Assembly (NCBI GenBank): GCA_902622795.1
Contig: CACNRD010000001.1
Location: 186,001-250,000 of the forward strand
Direction of reading: 5' to 3'
Origin: an uncultured Pelagibacteraceae bacterium
GTDB taxonomy: Bacteria; Pseudomonadota; Alphaproteobacteria; Pelagibacterales; Pelagibacteraceae
DNA: 64,000 nucleotides
The notes beneath the pieces were generated by a model. It made no database searches and was not told where the DNA came from. It was given only the letters and a program-made list of their open reading frames with translations. How positions within the stretch are numbered: position 1 is the stretch's first letter; every line of letters starts with the position of its first letter. The translations under genes were made by a program, and so were the position numbers. Shown here piece after piece: positions 36,102-45,892 of this stretch.

Positions 36102-37555
36102 TTTATCCACCAATCAGTAATTTTATTTTTAAAATTAATCTTTTCTTCCATTGCATAAGCAATATTTAATATATTTTGTTCATCAAATGCTTTACCAATT
36201 ATCTGTAGTCCTAAAGGATAACCCTTGGCATCATGACCAGCAGGTATCGAAATTCCAGGCAAACCTGCTAAATTTACTGGAACTGTAAAAATATCGTTTA
36301 AATACATCGAAACAGGATCATTTGTCTTTTCACCAATTTTGAAAGCTGAACTTGGAGTTGATGGAGTTAATATAGCATCAACTTTTTTATAAGCTTCATC
36401 AAAATCATTTTTAATAAGCTTTCTAACTTTTTGAGCCTTAAGATAATATGCATCATAATATCCTGATGATAAAACATAAGTCCCAATCATTATTCTTCTT
36501 TGAACTTCTGCTCCAAAACCTTCAGATCTAGTTTTCTCATACATATCTATTAAATTTTCTCCATCAGCTCTAAATCCATATTTAACACCATCATATCGCG
36601 CAAGATTAGATGAGGCTTCTGCGGGAGCTACAATATAATAAGTGGGTAAAGCATAATTAGTATGAGGTAGTGAAATATCTATAATTTCTGCACCACAATC
36701 TTTTACATAATCAATACCTTTCTTCCAAAGATCTTCTATTTCCTTGGGCATCGCATCAACTCTATACTCTTTAGGTATTCCTATTTTTTTTCCTTTGATA
36801 TTATTAGTTAATTCCCTAACGTAATTGTTTCGCTTAAAATCTATCGAGGTAGAATCTTTTTCGTCATAAGAACTAATGACCTCGTGTAATAAAGCACAAT
36901 CTCTTACGTTTTGAGCCATTGGTCCAGCTTGATCTAAAGAAGATGCAAATGCTACAATTCCGTATCTTGAACAACTCCCATAAGTTGGTTTTAAACCAAC
37001 GATGCCTGTGAAAGATGCAGGTTGTCTAATTGAACCACCAGTATCCGTTCCTATTGTAATTGGTGTTAATTGTGCTGCAACAGCTGATGACGAGCCACCT
37101 GAGGATCCACCAGGTACTAAATCTTTATCGATAGGATTCTGCACACAACCAAAAAAACTCGTTTCATTAGAAGATCCCATAGCAAACTCATCACAATTTA
37201 ATTTTCCAAGAAGAATAGCTCCTTCATTCCAAATATTTTGAGTAACTGTGGACTCATAAGTTGGAATGAAGTTATTCAAAATTTTACTCCCTGCAGTAGT
37301 TTTAACATTTTTTGTACAAAATAGATCTTTGACAGCCATTGGTATACCAGGTAATTTTAAATCTAAATTAGGGTTTTCATCAAACTTTTTAGCTTTATCA
37401 ATTGCAGCTGAAAAGTCTTCTGTTACATAGGCATTTAACTCTTTGGATTTTTCAGACCTTTCTACAAATGCTTTTGTAACTTCAGTAGATGAAAGTTTTT
37501 TATTTTTAATATTTTTAATTAATTCTGAAAGTGATTGTTTTGTAATATCCAACAT
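36098..37555 (-). CDS. gatA: Asp-tRNA(Asn)/Glu-tRNA(Gln) amidotransferase subunit A
   Basis: The glutaminase subunit, 485 residues, of the amidase signature family. The Ser-cisSer-Lys triad is visible: K76 in AVKDLFCT, the serine-rich loop [14 protein letters not shown] near 148-161 and the nucleophile S175 in [12 protein letters not shown]. It releases ammonia from glutamine and passes it to GatB. Its ATG overlaps the gatC stop by one base and its stop overlaps the gatB start (ATGA), so the three genes are coupled. Confidence 0.97.
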   Translation of the reverse strand: MLDITKQSLSELIKNIKNKKLSSTEVTKAFVERSEKSKELNAYVTEDFSAAIDKAKKFDENPNLDLKLPGIPMAVKDLFCTKNVKTTAGSKILNNFIPTYESTVTQNIWNEGAILLGKLNCDEFAMGSSNETSFFGCVQNPIDKDLVPGGSSGGSSSAVAAQLTPITIGTDTGGSIRQPASFTGIVGLKPTYGSCSRYGIVAFASSLDQAGPMAQNVRDCALLHEVISSYDEKDSTSIDFKRNNYVRELTNNIKGKKIGIPKEYRVDAMPKEIEDLWKKGIDYVKDCGAEIIDISLPHTNYALPTYYIVAPAEASSNLARYDGVKYGFRADGENLIDMYEKTRSEGFGAEVQRRIMIGTYVLSSGYYDAYYLKAQKVRKLIKNDFDEAYKKVDAILTPSTPSSAFKIGEKTNDPVSMYLNDIFTVPVNLAGLPGISIPAGHDAKGYPLGLQIIGKAFDEQNILNIAYAMEEKINFKNKITDWWIK

Positions 37556-37842
37556 TATTCAATCACCTTTGGCACAACAAAATAATCCTCATTTTCTTGA
37601 GGAGAGTTTTTAATTATTTGCTCTCTTAAATTTTTACTTTTTACCTGATCATCTCTTAACTTTAATGTTGTTTCTGCAACCGAGGTTAAAGGCTGAACAT
37701 TATCAGTCTTTAATTCATTAAGTTTTTCAATAAATTCAAAAATTGAATTTAAATCGCCTGCCAGTTTCTCTGCTTTTTTTTCATCAACAGAAATTCTTGA
37801 TAATTTTGATATGTGCTTTATTGTTTTAAGATCGATACTCAT
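37555..37842 (-). CDS. gatC: Asp-tRNA(Asn)/Glu-tRNA(Gln) amidotransferase subunit C
   Basis: A 95-residue stabilising subunit of GatCAB. I chose the ATG at 37842, which gives SIDLKTIKHISKLSRISVDE as the family N-terminus; an ATG at 37872 would add ten non-conserved residues. Later motifs are LNSIFEFIEKLNELKTDNVQPL and FFVVPKVIE-like YFVVPKVIE. It is divergent from ruvX across about 50 bp, a pairing found throughout alphaproteobacteria. Confidence 0.93.
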   Translation of the reverse strand: MSIDLKTIKHISKLSRISVDEKKAEKLAGDLNSIFEFIEKLNELKTDNVQPLTSVAETTLKLRDDQVKSKNLREQIIKNSPQENEDYFVVPKVIE

Positions 37843-37892
37843 ATGATAATTAAATATGTCGCAAACTATCACTTAAGACTAAATTATACAAT

Positions 37893-38348
37893 ATGATCAC
37901 TATAGAAGAGTTTAAAAAAAAACAGTCAGAAACATGTAGATTAATTGGTCTAGATCTTGGCTCTAAAAGAATCGGTATTTCAATCTGTGATGAAAAACAA
38001 TCTATAGCTACACCATTAAAAACATTAAATAAAACTAGTGCAGATAATTTAATCAATGAATTAAAAATGATTATTGAGGAAAATAGTATTAAGGGAATTA
38101 TAATAGGATATCCTATTAATATGGATGGAACTTTAGGCAGATCTGCCCAATCTGTTCATGATGTCTCTAATAATCTTGATAAGAAATTAGATATTGATGT
38201 TTGTCTATGGGATGAAAGACTTTCAACAGTAGGTGCTTTTAATTTATCCAGTCAGCTGGATATAAATGTGACTAAAAGGGAAAAAAATATAGATCAGAAC
38301 GCTGCTGCATTCATACTTCAAGGAGCAATAGATTTTTTAAATAATTAA
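37893..38348 (+). CDS. ruvX: Putative pre-16S rRNA nuclease RuvX/YqgF
   Basis: A small RNase H-like nuclease of 151 residues thought to help mature the 16S rRNA 5' end. Conserved parts are LIGLDLGSKRIGISICDE, IIIGYPINMDGTLG, the DERLST motif (WDERLSTVGA) and the final DQNAAAFILQGAIDFL. It starts the plus-strand run ruvX-pyrB-pyrC-plsY-topA. The ATG is preceded at once by an AT-rich TATACAAT stretch, so the leader, if any, would be very short. Confidence 0.93.
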   Translation: MITIEEFKKKQSETCRLIGLDLGSKRIGISICDEKQSIATPLKTLNKTSADNLINELKMIIEENSIKGIIIGYPINMDGTLGRSAQSVHDVSNNLDKKLDIDVCLWDERLSTVGAFNLSSQLDINVTKREKNIDQNAAAFILQGAIDFLNN

Positions 38349-38390
38349 TGCTTGCCAACTAACAGTATTATAGCTATAGAGTAAATTTTA

Positions 38391-39332
38391 ATGGCATCTA
38401 AAATATCTAAAGCTGTTAAAATATCCCAAAAACATTTGTTAGGTATTCAAGATCTGTCAATAAATGATGTAAATATCATTCTTAACGAAGCTCAAACCTT
38501 TATATCAATAAACCGAAGTAAGAATAAAAAAATTGATGTTTTAAGAGGAAAAACTCAAATAAATCTTTTTTTTGAACCATCTACAAGAACTCAAAGCTCA
38601 TTTGAATTAGCAGGAAAAAGATTAGGAGCTGATGTCATGTCAATGAATATGGGAAATTCGGCAATAAAAAAAGGTGAAACTTTAATTGATACAGCCATGA
38701 CCTTAAATGCAATGCATCCAGATATTATTGTAATTAGACATCAAGACTCAGGAGCCTGCAACCTTCTTTCCCAAAAAGTTAATTGTGTAGTATTGAATGC
38801 TGGAGATGGACGTAGAGAACACCCTACTCAAGCATTGCTTGATGCTTTAACAATAATTAATCGAAAAAATAAAATTCAAGGATTAAAAATTGCAATATGT
38901 GGAGATATTTTACATTCACGTGTAGCAAGATCAAATATTTACTTATTAAATATGCTTGGTGCCGAAGTAAATTTAGTTGCCCCTACAAATCTAATGCCAA
39001 AAGAAATAGAAAAATTTGGGGTTAATACTTTTACTGATATGAAAAAAGGGCTTAAAGATTGTGACATTGTAATGATGTTAAGATTACAAAATGAGAGAAT
39101 GACAAGTTCCTTCTTATCATCAAACAGAGAATATTATGAATATTATGGATTAACACCTGACAAACTAGATCATGCTAAGTCTGACGCTTTAATTATGCAT
39201 CCAGGTCCTATGAACAGAGGAATTGAAATTGATACTAGGTTAGCTGATGATATTAACAAAAGTGTAATTAAAGAACAGGTAGAACTTGGAGTTGCTGTAA
39301 GAATGGCATGCTTAAAAATATTTTGTGAATAA
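38391..39332 (+). CDS. pyrB: Aspartate carbamoyltransferase catalytic subunit
   Basis: First committed step of pyrimidine synthesis. The 313 residues include the carbamoyl-phosphate site [18 protein letters not shown], the [11 protein letters not shown] motif, [24 protein letters not shown] and [13 protein letters not shown]. No regulatory pyrI gene is present. The stop is directly followed by the pyrC-like gene with no gap. In several bacteria the catalytic trimers associate with inactive dihydroorotase-like subunits such as the one encoded next, which suggests a PyrB-PyrC' complex here (inference). Confidence 0.97.
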   Translation: MASKISKAVKISQKHLLGIQDLSINDVNIILNEAQTFISINRSKNKKIDVLRGKTQINLFFEPSTRTQSSFELAGKRLGADVMSMNMGNSAIKKGETLIDTAMTLNAMHPDIIVIRHQDSGACNLLSQKVNCVVLNAGDGRREHPTQALLDALTIINRKNKIQGLKIAICGDILHSRVARSNIYLLNMLGAEVNLVAPTNLMPKEIEKFGVNTFTDMKKGLKDCDIVMMLRLQNERMTSSFLSSNREYYEYYGLTPDKLDHAKSDALIMHPGPMNRGIEIDTRLADDINKSVIKEQVELGVAVRMACLKIFCE

Positions 39333-40619
39333 ATGAAAAAACTATACTTTATAAACGCAAATATTATAGACCCTCACAATTCATTAAATGAAAATGGTGG
39401 ATTAATTATTGATGAAAGTGGAAAGATCGAAGCAATAGGTAAAAAAGTAAACAACAATAATCTTCCATCGCGAGAAAAACCAATTGATTTAAAAGGAAAA
39501 TATATTTTCCCTGGCCTTGTAGATATGAGAGTGTTTGTAGGTGAACCAGGTTACGAATATAAAGAAAATTTTAGAACTTTAAGTAATGCCGCTTTATCTG
39601 GTGGTGTAACTTCTGTTGTTACTATGCCTAATACAGATCCAATTATAGATAATGTTTCTATTGTAGATTTTTTAAAAAGAAGAGGAAGAGATAAATCTAA
39701 GATAAATATTTTTCCTTGTGCATCTTTAACTCATAATATCGAAGGAACTAATATGACCGAATTTGGTCTTTTAGCCAAAAAAGGAATAATTGCGTTTACA
39801 GATGGTGTCAGAACTATTCAAAATACTCAACTAATGTCTAGAATTATGAATTCTGCTAAGGACTTAGGCTGCTTAATTATGCAGCATGCTGAAGATTTAC
39901 ATTTATCAGAAAACGGTATGATTAATTCTGGTATAATTGCTTCAAAACTTGGTCTATCTGGAATACCAGATATTGCTGAAAGAATTATTATTGAAAGAGA
40001 TCTAACGTTACTTGAAAAAATTAAATGTAGATATCATATCTCACAAATTTCCTCTTCAAAATCAGTAGATATAATTAAACAAAGAAAAGATGAGATAAAA
40101 TTTACATCTGGGGTTTCAATAAATAATTTGTCTTTAAATGAAAATGATATTGGTGATTTTAAAACCTTTTTAAAATTATCACCTCCACTTAGAAAAGAGG
40201 AAGATAGAGAAGCATTAGTTCAAGGATTGAAAGATGGGATTATTGATGTAATTGTTTCTGATCACAAACCTGAAGATGAAGAGTCTAAACGATTAACATT
40301 TTCTCAAGCTGCAACTGGAGCATCAGGTATTGAAACACTATTATCATTAAGCTTGGAACTATACCATAATGGTACAATAAAACTTGAAACTATAATTCAG
40401 GCATTAACTTCGAACCCTGCAAAAATATTAAATATAAATAAAGGAAACTTATCTATTGGAAGTGATGCAGATTTTTGTATTGTAGATATAGACAAACCTT
40501 GGGTTGTTAAAAAAGAAAACTTAATCTCTAAATCAAAAAATACTTCAATTGAAGATAAGAAATTACAGGGAAAAGTAACCAATACGTTTGTAAAAGGTCA
40601 AGAATTATTTAAAATATAA
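39333..40619 (+). CDS. pyrC: Dihydroorotase-like protein, probably non-catalytic (PyrC')
   Basis: A 428-residue member of the amidohydrolase superfamily, class I dihydroorotase branch. It has the fold features (IDLKGKYIFPGLVDMR, TMPNTDPIIDN, SGIETLLSLSLELY, SIGSDADFCIVD). The metal motif D-x-H-x-H, normally DMHVHFREPG, reads DMRVFVGEPG here, so both first-shell histidines are replaced by Arg and Phe. That argues against catalysis. Directly after pyrB without a gap, it fits the inactive PyrC' that scaffolds aspartate carbamoyltransferase. A working dihydroorotase should exist elsewhere in the genome. Confidence 0.9.
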   Translation: MKKLYFINANIIDPHNSLNENGGLIIDESGKIEAIGKKVNNNNLPSREKPIDLKGKYIFPGLVDMRVFVGEPGYEYKENFRTLSNAALSGGVTSVVTMPNTDPIIDNVSIVDFLKRRGRDKSKINIFPCASLTHNIEGTNMTEFGLLAKKGIIAFTDGVRTIQNTQLMSRIMNSAKDLGCLIMQHAEDLHLSENGMINSGIIASKLGLSGIPDIAERIIIERDLTLLEKIKCRYHISQISSSKSVDIIKQRKDEIKFTSGVSINNLSLNENDIGDFKTFLKLSPPLRKEEDREALVQGLKDGIIDVIVSDHKPEDEESKRLTFSQAATGASGIETLLSLSLELYHNGTIKLETIIQALTSNPAKILNINKGNLSIGSDADFCIVDIDKPWVVKKENLISKSKNTSIEDKKLQGKVTNTFVKGQELFKI

Positions 40620-40621
40620 AA

Positions 40622-41200
40622 ATGGAATTTTTAACTATAGGTATAATCTCATACCTAATGGGCTCTATACCTTTTGGATTTATACTAACAAAAATTTTTT
40701 TAAAAAAAGATATAAGAGAAATTGGATCTGGCAATATAGGTGCAACAAATGCATTAAGAACAGGTAATAAATTAGTTGGTTATTCAACACTTTTGTTAGA
40801 TGTAATTAAAGCAATACTTCCTGTACTGTATGTAAAAATTAATCATCCAGAATTAATTTATATTGCATCTCTTTGTGCTTTTTTAGGTCATGTTTTCCCG
40901 GTTTGGTTAAAGTTTAAAGGTGGTAAAGGTGTCGCCACATATGTTGGCATATTGTTTACTATAAATATTTTTTTAGGTTTTATTTTTTGTGTGTCTTGGT
41001 TACTAATTTTTTTAGTATCAAAATACTCTTCTTTGTCATCGCTTATTGGTTCACTTACAATTCCTGTGTATATTTTTTTGAATGATCAGATAAGTAATGC
41101 CCTTTTTTTTGGAATTATGTTTGTTTTAATATTTTATACTCATAGAGAAAATATCAAACGATTGAAAAATAAAGAAGAAAGCAAGACAAAAATTTATTAA
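40622..41200 (+). CDS. plsY: Glycerol-3-phosphate acyltransferase PlsY
   Basis: An integral membrane enzyme (192 residues, about five to six membrane segments) that transfers the acyl group from acyl-phosphate, made by PlsX, to glycerol-3-phosphate. The three motifs are present: GSIPFGFIL near the start, IGSGNIGATNALRTGN, and FKGGKGVATYVGI. The start is 2 bp after the pyrC-like stop. In many alphaproteobacteria dprA stands between plsY and topA; here only 37 bp separate them. Confidence 0.95.
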   Translation: MEFLTIGIISYLMGSIPFGFILTKIFLKKDIREIGSGNIGATNALRTGNKLVGYSTLLLDVIKAILPVLYVKINHPELIYIASLCAFLGHVFPVWLKFKGGKGVATYVGILFTINIFLGFIFCVSWLLIFLVSKYSSLSSLIGSLTIPVYIFLNDQISNALFFGIMFVLIFYTHRENIKRLKNKEESKTKIY

Positions 41201-41237
41201 ATTGACTATCAACTACATTTAAGTAGTTTGTTTAATT

Positions 41238-43820
41238 ATGAATCTAGTCATTGTTGAAAGTCCTGCAAAAGCCAAAACAATTAATAAATACTTAGGAGAT
41301 AATTATACCGTTTTAGCTAGTTACGGTCATATTAGAGATTTACCATCAAAAAATGGTTCGGTTGATCCGGATCAAAATTTTAAAATGGAATGGGAAGTTG
41401 ATAACTTTTCAAAAAAATATCTTAAAGATATTACTGATGCTGCAAGAGAATCATCTAAAATTATTTTAGCAACAGACCCTGATCGTGAGGGAGAAGCTAT
41501 AGCTTGGCATGTAAAGGAATATTTGAATGAGAAAAAACTACTCAAAGATAAAGAGGTCGAAAGAGTTGTGTTCAACGAAATTACAAAAAAGGCTGTTACT
41601 TTTGGAATTGAAAATCCAAGGCAAATTGAGCCCTTTCTAGTTGATGCCTACATGGCAAGAAGAGCACTTGATTACCTTGTTGGTTTTAATATTTCACCAA
41701 TATTGTGGACTAAACTTCCTGGGTCAAAGTCAGCAGGTAGAGTGCAATCTGTTGCTTTAAAATTAATAACAGAAAGAGAGCATGAAATTGAGTTATTTAA
41801 TCCAGAAGAATTTTGGACTTTAACTTTAAAATTTCAAGATGAGAATAAAAATTCAATTACTGCAAGCATCTATCAATTAGATGGAGAAAAAATTGAAAAA
41901 TTTACCTTTAAAAAAAAAGAAAATATTGAAAAGGCAATCTCTAGATTAAAGAATAAAAAATTTAATATAAGAGATATTTCATCAAAAATTGTTAATAGAA
42001 ATCCATCTGGTCCATTTACAACTTCTACACTACAACAAGTTGCTTCAAGTAGATTGGGATTTGGTGCTTCTAGAACCATGCAAATTGCACAAAAACTTTA
42101 TCAAGGAATTGAAATTGACGGAGATACAGTTGGTTTAATAACCTACATGAGAACTGATGGTACAAACTTATCAGCTGATGCTATTAGCGATTTTAGAAAT
42201 TTTATTAAAAAAAGTTATGGAAATAAGTATATACCTGAAAAAGCTAATAATTATTCAGGTAAAAAAGCCAAAAATGCACAAGAGGCACATGAAGCTATAA
42301 GGCCGACAGATATTAATAGATCTCCTGATGCTGTTAAAAAATATTTAAGTAGTGACCAAAATAAATTGTATAACTTGATATGGAGCAGAGCTCTATCTTC
42401 TCAAATGGTATCTGCTAAATTTGACAGAAATACAATAACTATTGTAAGTGAAGATAAAAATACTGTTTGTAAAACAAGCGGCTCAGTTTTAAAATTTGAT
42501 GGTTTTTTAAAAGTCTATAAAAATCCTAATTCTGAAGATGATGATGAAATACTACCAGAGGTAAAAACAGGACCTATAAATATTGAGTCATTTATAGATG
42601 AACAGCATTTTACCCAACCACCTCCAAGATATTCAGAAGCGAGTTTGGTTAAGAAACTAGAGGAACTTGGAATTGGAAGACCTTCTACGTATGCAAGTAT
42701 TATATCTACAATTTCTAATCGTGGATACGCTGAGATAACTAACAAGAGATTTTTTCCAACCGATCGTGGAAAATTAATTTCTGCTTTTTTAGAAAAATTA
42801 TTTTCTAAATATGTTGATTATAATTTTACTGCAGGATTAGAAGATCAATTAGACGAAATTACTACTGGAAAAGAAAGTTGGATAAAAGTTTTAGAATTAT
42901 TTTGGAAAGACTTTAATAGCAATGTATCAGAGGTAAAAGAGAAAAGAACTAGAGAGGTTTTGGATTTACTAAATGAAAGTTTGGGTGCTCTAATTTTTGA
43001 TAAAGATAAAAGTGGTAATGTTGTTAGAAAGTGCCAATTGTGCAATACAGGATCTTTAAGTTTAAAAAATAGTTTTAGAGGTGGTGCATTTATAGGTTGT
43101 TCTAATTATCCAGAATGTAAATTTACTAGACCATTATCAAAAGCTAAAGCTGCAGCACAGGCTCAATTAGCTGAACCAAAATATTTAGGCAAACATGATA
43201 ATGGAAAAGATATCTTTCTTAAAAATGGAAGATTTGGACCTTATTTACAGTATGAAAAACTTTTAGAAAATATTGAAGAAGAAAATAATAAAAAAAAGAA
43301 AAGAACCAAAAAAGCTAAAAAAGATGTAAATGAATTATTAAAAAATGTATCAATTCCAAAAGGAATTGAATTAGACAGTATTGATATTGATAAGGCGAGA
43401 TTTTTATGTTCGCTACCTAAATCTTTAGGTATCAATCCAGATAATCAAAAAGAGATTTCTCTTAATACAGGAAGATTTGGCCCTTATTTAAAGTGTGAAA
43501 ATAAGTCTGCTAGACTAGAAAATGTTGAAGAAATATTTTCAATAGGTTTAAACAGAGCAATAACATTAATAGCTGATGCTAAACCAGGAAGAATGTCATC
43601 TTCAATTATAAAAGATCTTGGCGAACATCCTGAAGACAAAAAGCCTGTAAGAGTCATGAAAGGGCAATACGGTCCTTATATTAAATACAAATCACTTAAT
43701 GCAACAATTCCAGAGGAAAAAGACCCTACAGAGCTAAATATGGAAGAGGCTATAATCCTTATTGAGAAAAGACGTGAGTACGATAAAAATAAAAAGTCTA
43801 AAAAAAAGAAAAAAAAATGA
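41238..43820 (+). CDS. topA: DNA topoisomerase I
   Basis: Relaxes negative supercoils by single-strand passage. The 860 residues hold a TOPRIM domain (LVIVESPAKAKTINKYLG at 3-20, DPDREGEAIAWH at 80-91), the catalytic tyrosine Y303 in GLITYMRTDGTN, and PPRYSEASLVKKLEELGIGRP. A zinc ribbon (CQLCNTGS, then GCSNYPECKF) is at about 600-640. The C-terminus carries three GRFGPYL-type repeats (NGRFGPYLQYEK, TGRFGPYLKCEN, KGQYGPYIKYKS) and ends in a lysine-rich tail. The stop overlaps the next start by ATGA. Confidence 0.97.
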   Translation: MNLVIVESPAKAKTINKYLGDNYTVLASYGHIRDLPSKNGSVDPDQNFKMEWEVDNFSKKYLKDITDAARESSKIILATDPDREGEAIAWHVKEYLNEKKLLKDKEVERVVFNEITKKAVTFGIENPRQIEPFLVDAYMARRALDYLVGFNISPILWTKLPGSKSAGRVQSVALKLITEREHEIELFNPEEFWTLTLKFQDENKNSITASIYQLDGEKIEKFTFKKKENIEKAISRLKNKKFNIRDISSKIVNRNPSGPFTTSTLQQVASSRLGFGASRTMQIAQKLYQGIEIDGDTVGLITYMRTDGTNLSADAISDFRNFIKKSYGNKYIPEKANNYSGKKAKNAQEAHEAIRPTDINRSPDAVKKYLSSDQNKLYNLIWSRALSSQMVSAKFDRNTITIVSEDKNTVCKTSGSVLKFDGFLKVYKNPNSEDDDEILPEVKTGPINIESFIDEQHFTQPPPRYSEASLVKKLEELGIGRPSTYASIISTISNRGYAEITNKRFFPTDRGKLISAFLEKLFSKYVDYNFTAGLEDQLDEITTGKESWIKVLELFWKDFNSNVSEVKEKRTREVLDLLNESLGALIFDKDKSGNVVRKCQLCNTGSLSLKNSFRGGAFIGCSNYPECKFTRPLSKAKAAAQAQLAEPKYLGKHDNGKDIFLKNGRFGPYLQYEKLLENIEEENNKKKKRTKKAKKDVNELLKNVSIPKGIELDSIDIDKARFLCSLPKSLGINPDNQKEISLNTGRFGPYLKCENKSARLENVEEIFSIGLNRAITLIADAKPGRMSSSIIKDLGEHPEDKKPVRVMKGQYGPYIKYKSLNATIPEEKDPTELNMEEAIILIEKRREYDKNKKSKKKKKK

Positions 43821-44131
43821 AAATTTTAAAAGTATTCATCTTCATAATATTTTTATCTTATATTGGTATAAAAAACTCTTTTGCAGAAGATTGTAGTAAG
43901 TTTGATAAATTAACCAAGGAATATACAAAATGTAATGCTAAGTTATTAAAAAAAAATGTTGAAAATTTAAAAATTAAAACATCAGAAAAAACTGAAAGTT
44001 TAAAAAAGAAAGCAACAGCAAAAATTGATGAAGGCAAAAAAATGTTTAATAAATCAAAATTAAAAGAAAAACTTATAAAATTCAAAAATAGTAAAAATCA
44101 TAAAGAATTTATGGATAAAATAAAAGAATGA
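43817..44131 (+). CDS. Small exported lysine-rich protein of unknown function
   Basis: I do not recognise a family. The 104 residues start with a clear signal peptide (KILKVFIFIIFLSYIGIKN, cleavage likely after SFA near residue 23), leaving a mature protein of about 80 residues. The mature part begins EDCSKFDKL and has a second cysteine in YTKCNAK, which could form one disulfide, then a long charged helix rich in Lys (LKIKTSEKTESLKKKATAK). It overlaps topA and the RidA gene by 4 bp each (ATGA both times), so translation is probably coupled. Periplasmic location is predicted; function is unknown. Confidence 0.75.
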   Translation: MKILKVFIFIIFLSYIGIKNSFAEDCSKFDKLTKEYTKCNAKLLKKNVENLKIKTSEKTESLKKKATAKIDEGKKMFNKSKLKEKLIKFKNSKNHKEFMDKIKE

Positions 44132-44589
44132 CCATTAACAAAAAAATTGAAGAATTAAAAATAGTATTACCTGAAGCGAAAGCTCCAGTAGGTTCCTATG
44201 TGGCTACTAAAATAGTTGGAAAACTATTATTTATATCTGGACAAATATCAATTAATGAAAACGGTGAATTAATAAAAGGCAAAATTGGTCAAGAGCTATC
44301 AACTGAAGATGGTTATAACGCTGCAAAAAGGTGTGGTTTGAGTATTATTTCACAAGCAAAGAATGCATGTGATGGTGATTTATCAAAAGTCAAATCCTGC
44401 GTAAAATTAACTGGATTTGTTAACTCTGCTGATAATTTCATAGAGCAACCTAAAGTTATAAACGGTGCCTCTGATATTATTGTATCAATATTTGGTGATG
44501 CAGGCATGCATACAAGAGCAGCTGTTAGTACTAATAGTTTGCCGTTAGGAGTATCCGTTGAGGTTGATGCGATATTTGAATTAAATTGA
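44128..44589 (+). CDS. RidA-family (YjgF/YER057c/UK114) protein
   Basis: A 153-residue member of the Rid family, longer than canonical RidA (about 128), of the subgroup with the GSYVATKIVGKLLFISGQI start. It has SGQISINENGELIKGKIGQ, GYNAAKRCGLSIISQAK and GMHTRAAVSTNSLPLGVSVEVDAIFE at the C-terminus. The arginine that binds 2-aminoacrylate carboxylates in RidA is represented by R in HTRAAV. Enamine deaminase activity is possible but not assured for this subgroup. It ends 1 bp before the convergent ugd gene. Confidence 0.87.
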   Translation: MTINKKIEELKIVLPEAKAPVGSYVATKIVGKLLFISGQISINENGELIKGKIGQELSTEDGYNAAKRCGLSIISQAKNACDGDLSKVKSCVKLTGFVNSADNFIEQPKVINGASDIIVSIFGDAGMHTRAAVSTNSLPLGVSVEVDAIFELN

Positions 44590-44590
44590 T

Positions 44591-45892
44591 TTATCTTCCA
44601 ACACTATAATATTTAATTTTTAATTTTTTCATTTTCAAAGTCGAATACATATTTCGCATATCATATATTTTAAATTTCTGTTTTTTGACTAATTTTTTAA
44701 AATTAAGAAGTTTAAAGTCATTCCATTCGGTATGTAAAATGACCAAATCTGCATTTAAGCAAGCAGAAGAAATTGTATTGCAGTATTTAACGTTATTTAA
44801 ATCTTTAAAATCATCTTTTTCACCTGATGGATCATAATATTTAATTTTACTATTTTTTTTATTAAGATATTTGATCATTGGTATGCTTGATGCCTCACGC
44901 ATATCGTCTGTGTTTGGTTTAAATGTTACGCCTAAAAAGGTTATAATTTTATTTTTTAAGTTACTACCAAGAATATTTATAACTCTCTTAATTAATAAGG
45001 TTTTTCGGTTTTCATTGGAATTGACTACACTTTTAACTATAGATAAATTTGTTTTAAATTTATTTCCGATATCAATTAATGCACGAGTGTCCTTTGGAAA
45101 ACAAGATCCACCAAAAGCTGGTCCTGCTCTTAAAAACCTATCACCTATTCTTTTATCTGAACCCATGCCAAGAGATACATCTTTGATATCAACACCTGTT
45201 TTTTCACATAAATCAGCTATTTCGTTAATAAATGAAATCTTTGTCGCTAAAAAACCGTTAGAGGCATATTTTATAAGTTCTGCACCTCTTCTTGAAGTAT
45301 TAAAGTATCTTGTTGTTTTTTTAATAATTGGAAAATAAAGAGATTTTAATATTCTGTTAGCTTTATTGCTGTCTGTTCCTACAATTACTCTATCAGGATA
45401 AACAAAATCTCTTATTGCCTCACCCTCTCTTAAAAATTCAGGATTTGAAACAATATCAACTAGCTTCCTTTTCTTTAAATTGATTAAAATCTTCTCAATT
45501 TTATCTCCTGTTGAAACAGGTACTGTAGATTTAGTAATTATTATTTTATATTTTTTTTTTATTATTTTCTTTAAATCTTTAGCAACACTAAAAACGTGTT
45601 TTAAATCAGCCGAATTAGTATTTTTTTTCGTGGGTGTTCCAACACAAATAAAAATTATATCTGATTTTGTCACTGCTTTTTTTAAATCTGATGTGAAAAT
45701 TAATCTTTTTTGTTTATAATTTTTTTTTAAAATTTCTTCGAGGCCTGGTTCAAAAATAGGTACTATACCTTTATTTAATAAATCGATTTTTTTTTGATCT
45801 TTATCTACACAGTAAACTGTATTTCCAATATCAGAAAAGCATACTCCGCTTACAAGACCGACATAACCAGTGCCTATCATGCAAAGTTTCAT
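44591..45892 (-). CDS. ugd: UDP-glucose 6-dehydrogenase
   Basis: Oxidises UDP-glucose to UDP-glucuronate with two NAD. The 433 residues begin KLCMIGTGYVGLVSGVCFSD with the NAD motif, have FICVGTPTKKN, TKSTVPVSTGD and SNPEFLREGEAI, and the catalytic cysteine C264 in GPAFGGSCFPKDTRAL. The C-terminal domain has TFKPNTDDMREASSI. It overlaps galU by 4 bp; GalU makes its substrate, so the pair is a dedicated route to UDP-glucuronate, perhaps for surface glycan or glycolipid. No glycosyltransferase genes lie nearby. Confidence 0.96.
   Translation of the reverse strand: MKLCMIGTGYVGLVSGVCFSDIGNTVYCVDKDQKKIDLLNKGIVPIFEPGLEEILKKNYKQKRLIFTSDLKKAVTKSDIIFICVGTPTKKNTNSADLKHVFSVAKDLKKIIKKKYKIIITKSTVPVSTGDKIEKILINLKKRKLVDIVSNPEFLREGEAIRDFVYPDRVIVGTDSNKANRILKSLYFPIIKKTTRYFNTSRRGAELIKYASNGFLATKISFINEIADLCEKTGVDIKDVSLGMGSDKRIGDRFLRAGPAFGGSCFPKDTRALIDIGNKFKTNLSIVKSVVNSNENRKTLLIKRVINILGSNLKNKIITFLGVTFKPNTDDMREASSIPMIKYLNKKNSKIKYYDPSGEKDDFKDLNNVKYCNTISSACLNADLVILHTEWNDFKLLNFKKLVKKQKFKIYDMRNMYSTLKMKKLKIKYYSVGR

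Noticed and set aside
41211..41228. Inverted repeat AACTAC-N6-GTAGTT before topA as a terminator or leader hairpin
   Set aside because: The stem is only 6 bp and AT-rich, and the following bases are not a run of T. It is too weak to call, and chance palindromes are frequent at this base composition.
44871..45338. A 155-codon open frame antisense to ugd
   Set aside because: The ugd reading frame carries all catalytic motifs; the opposite frame shows no family and a hydrophobic composition typical of the complement of AT-rich genes.
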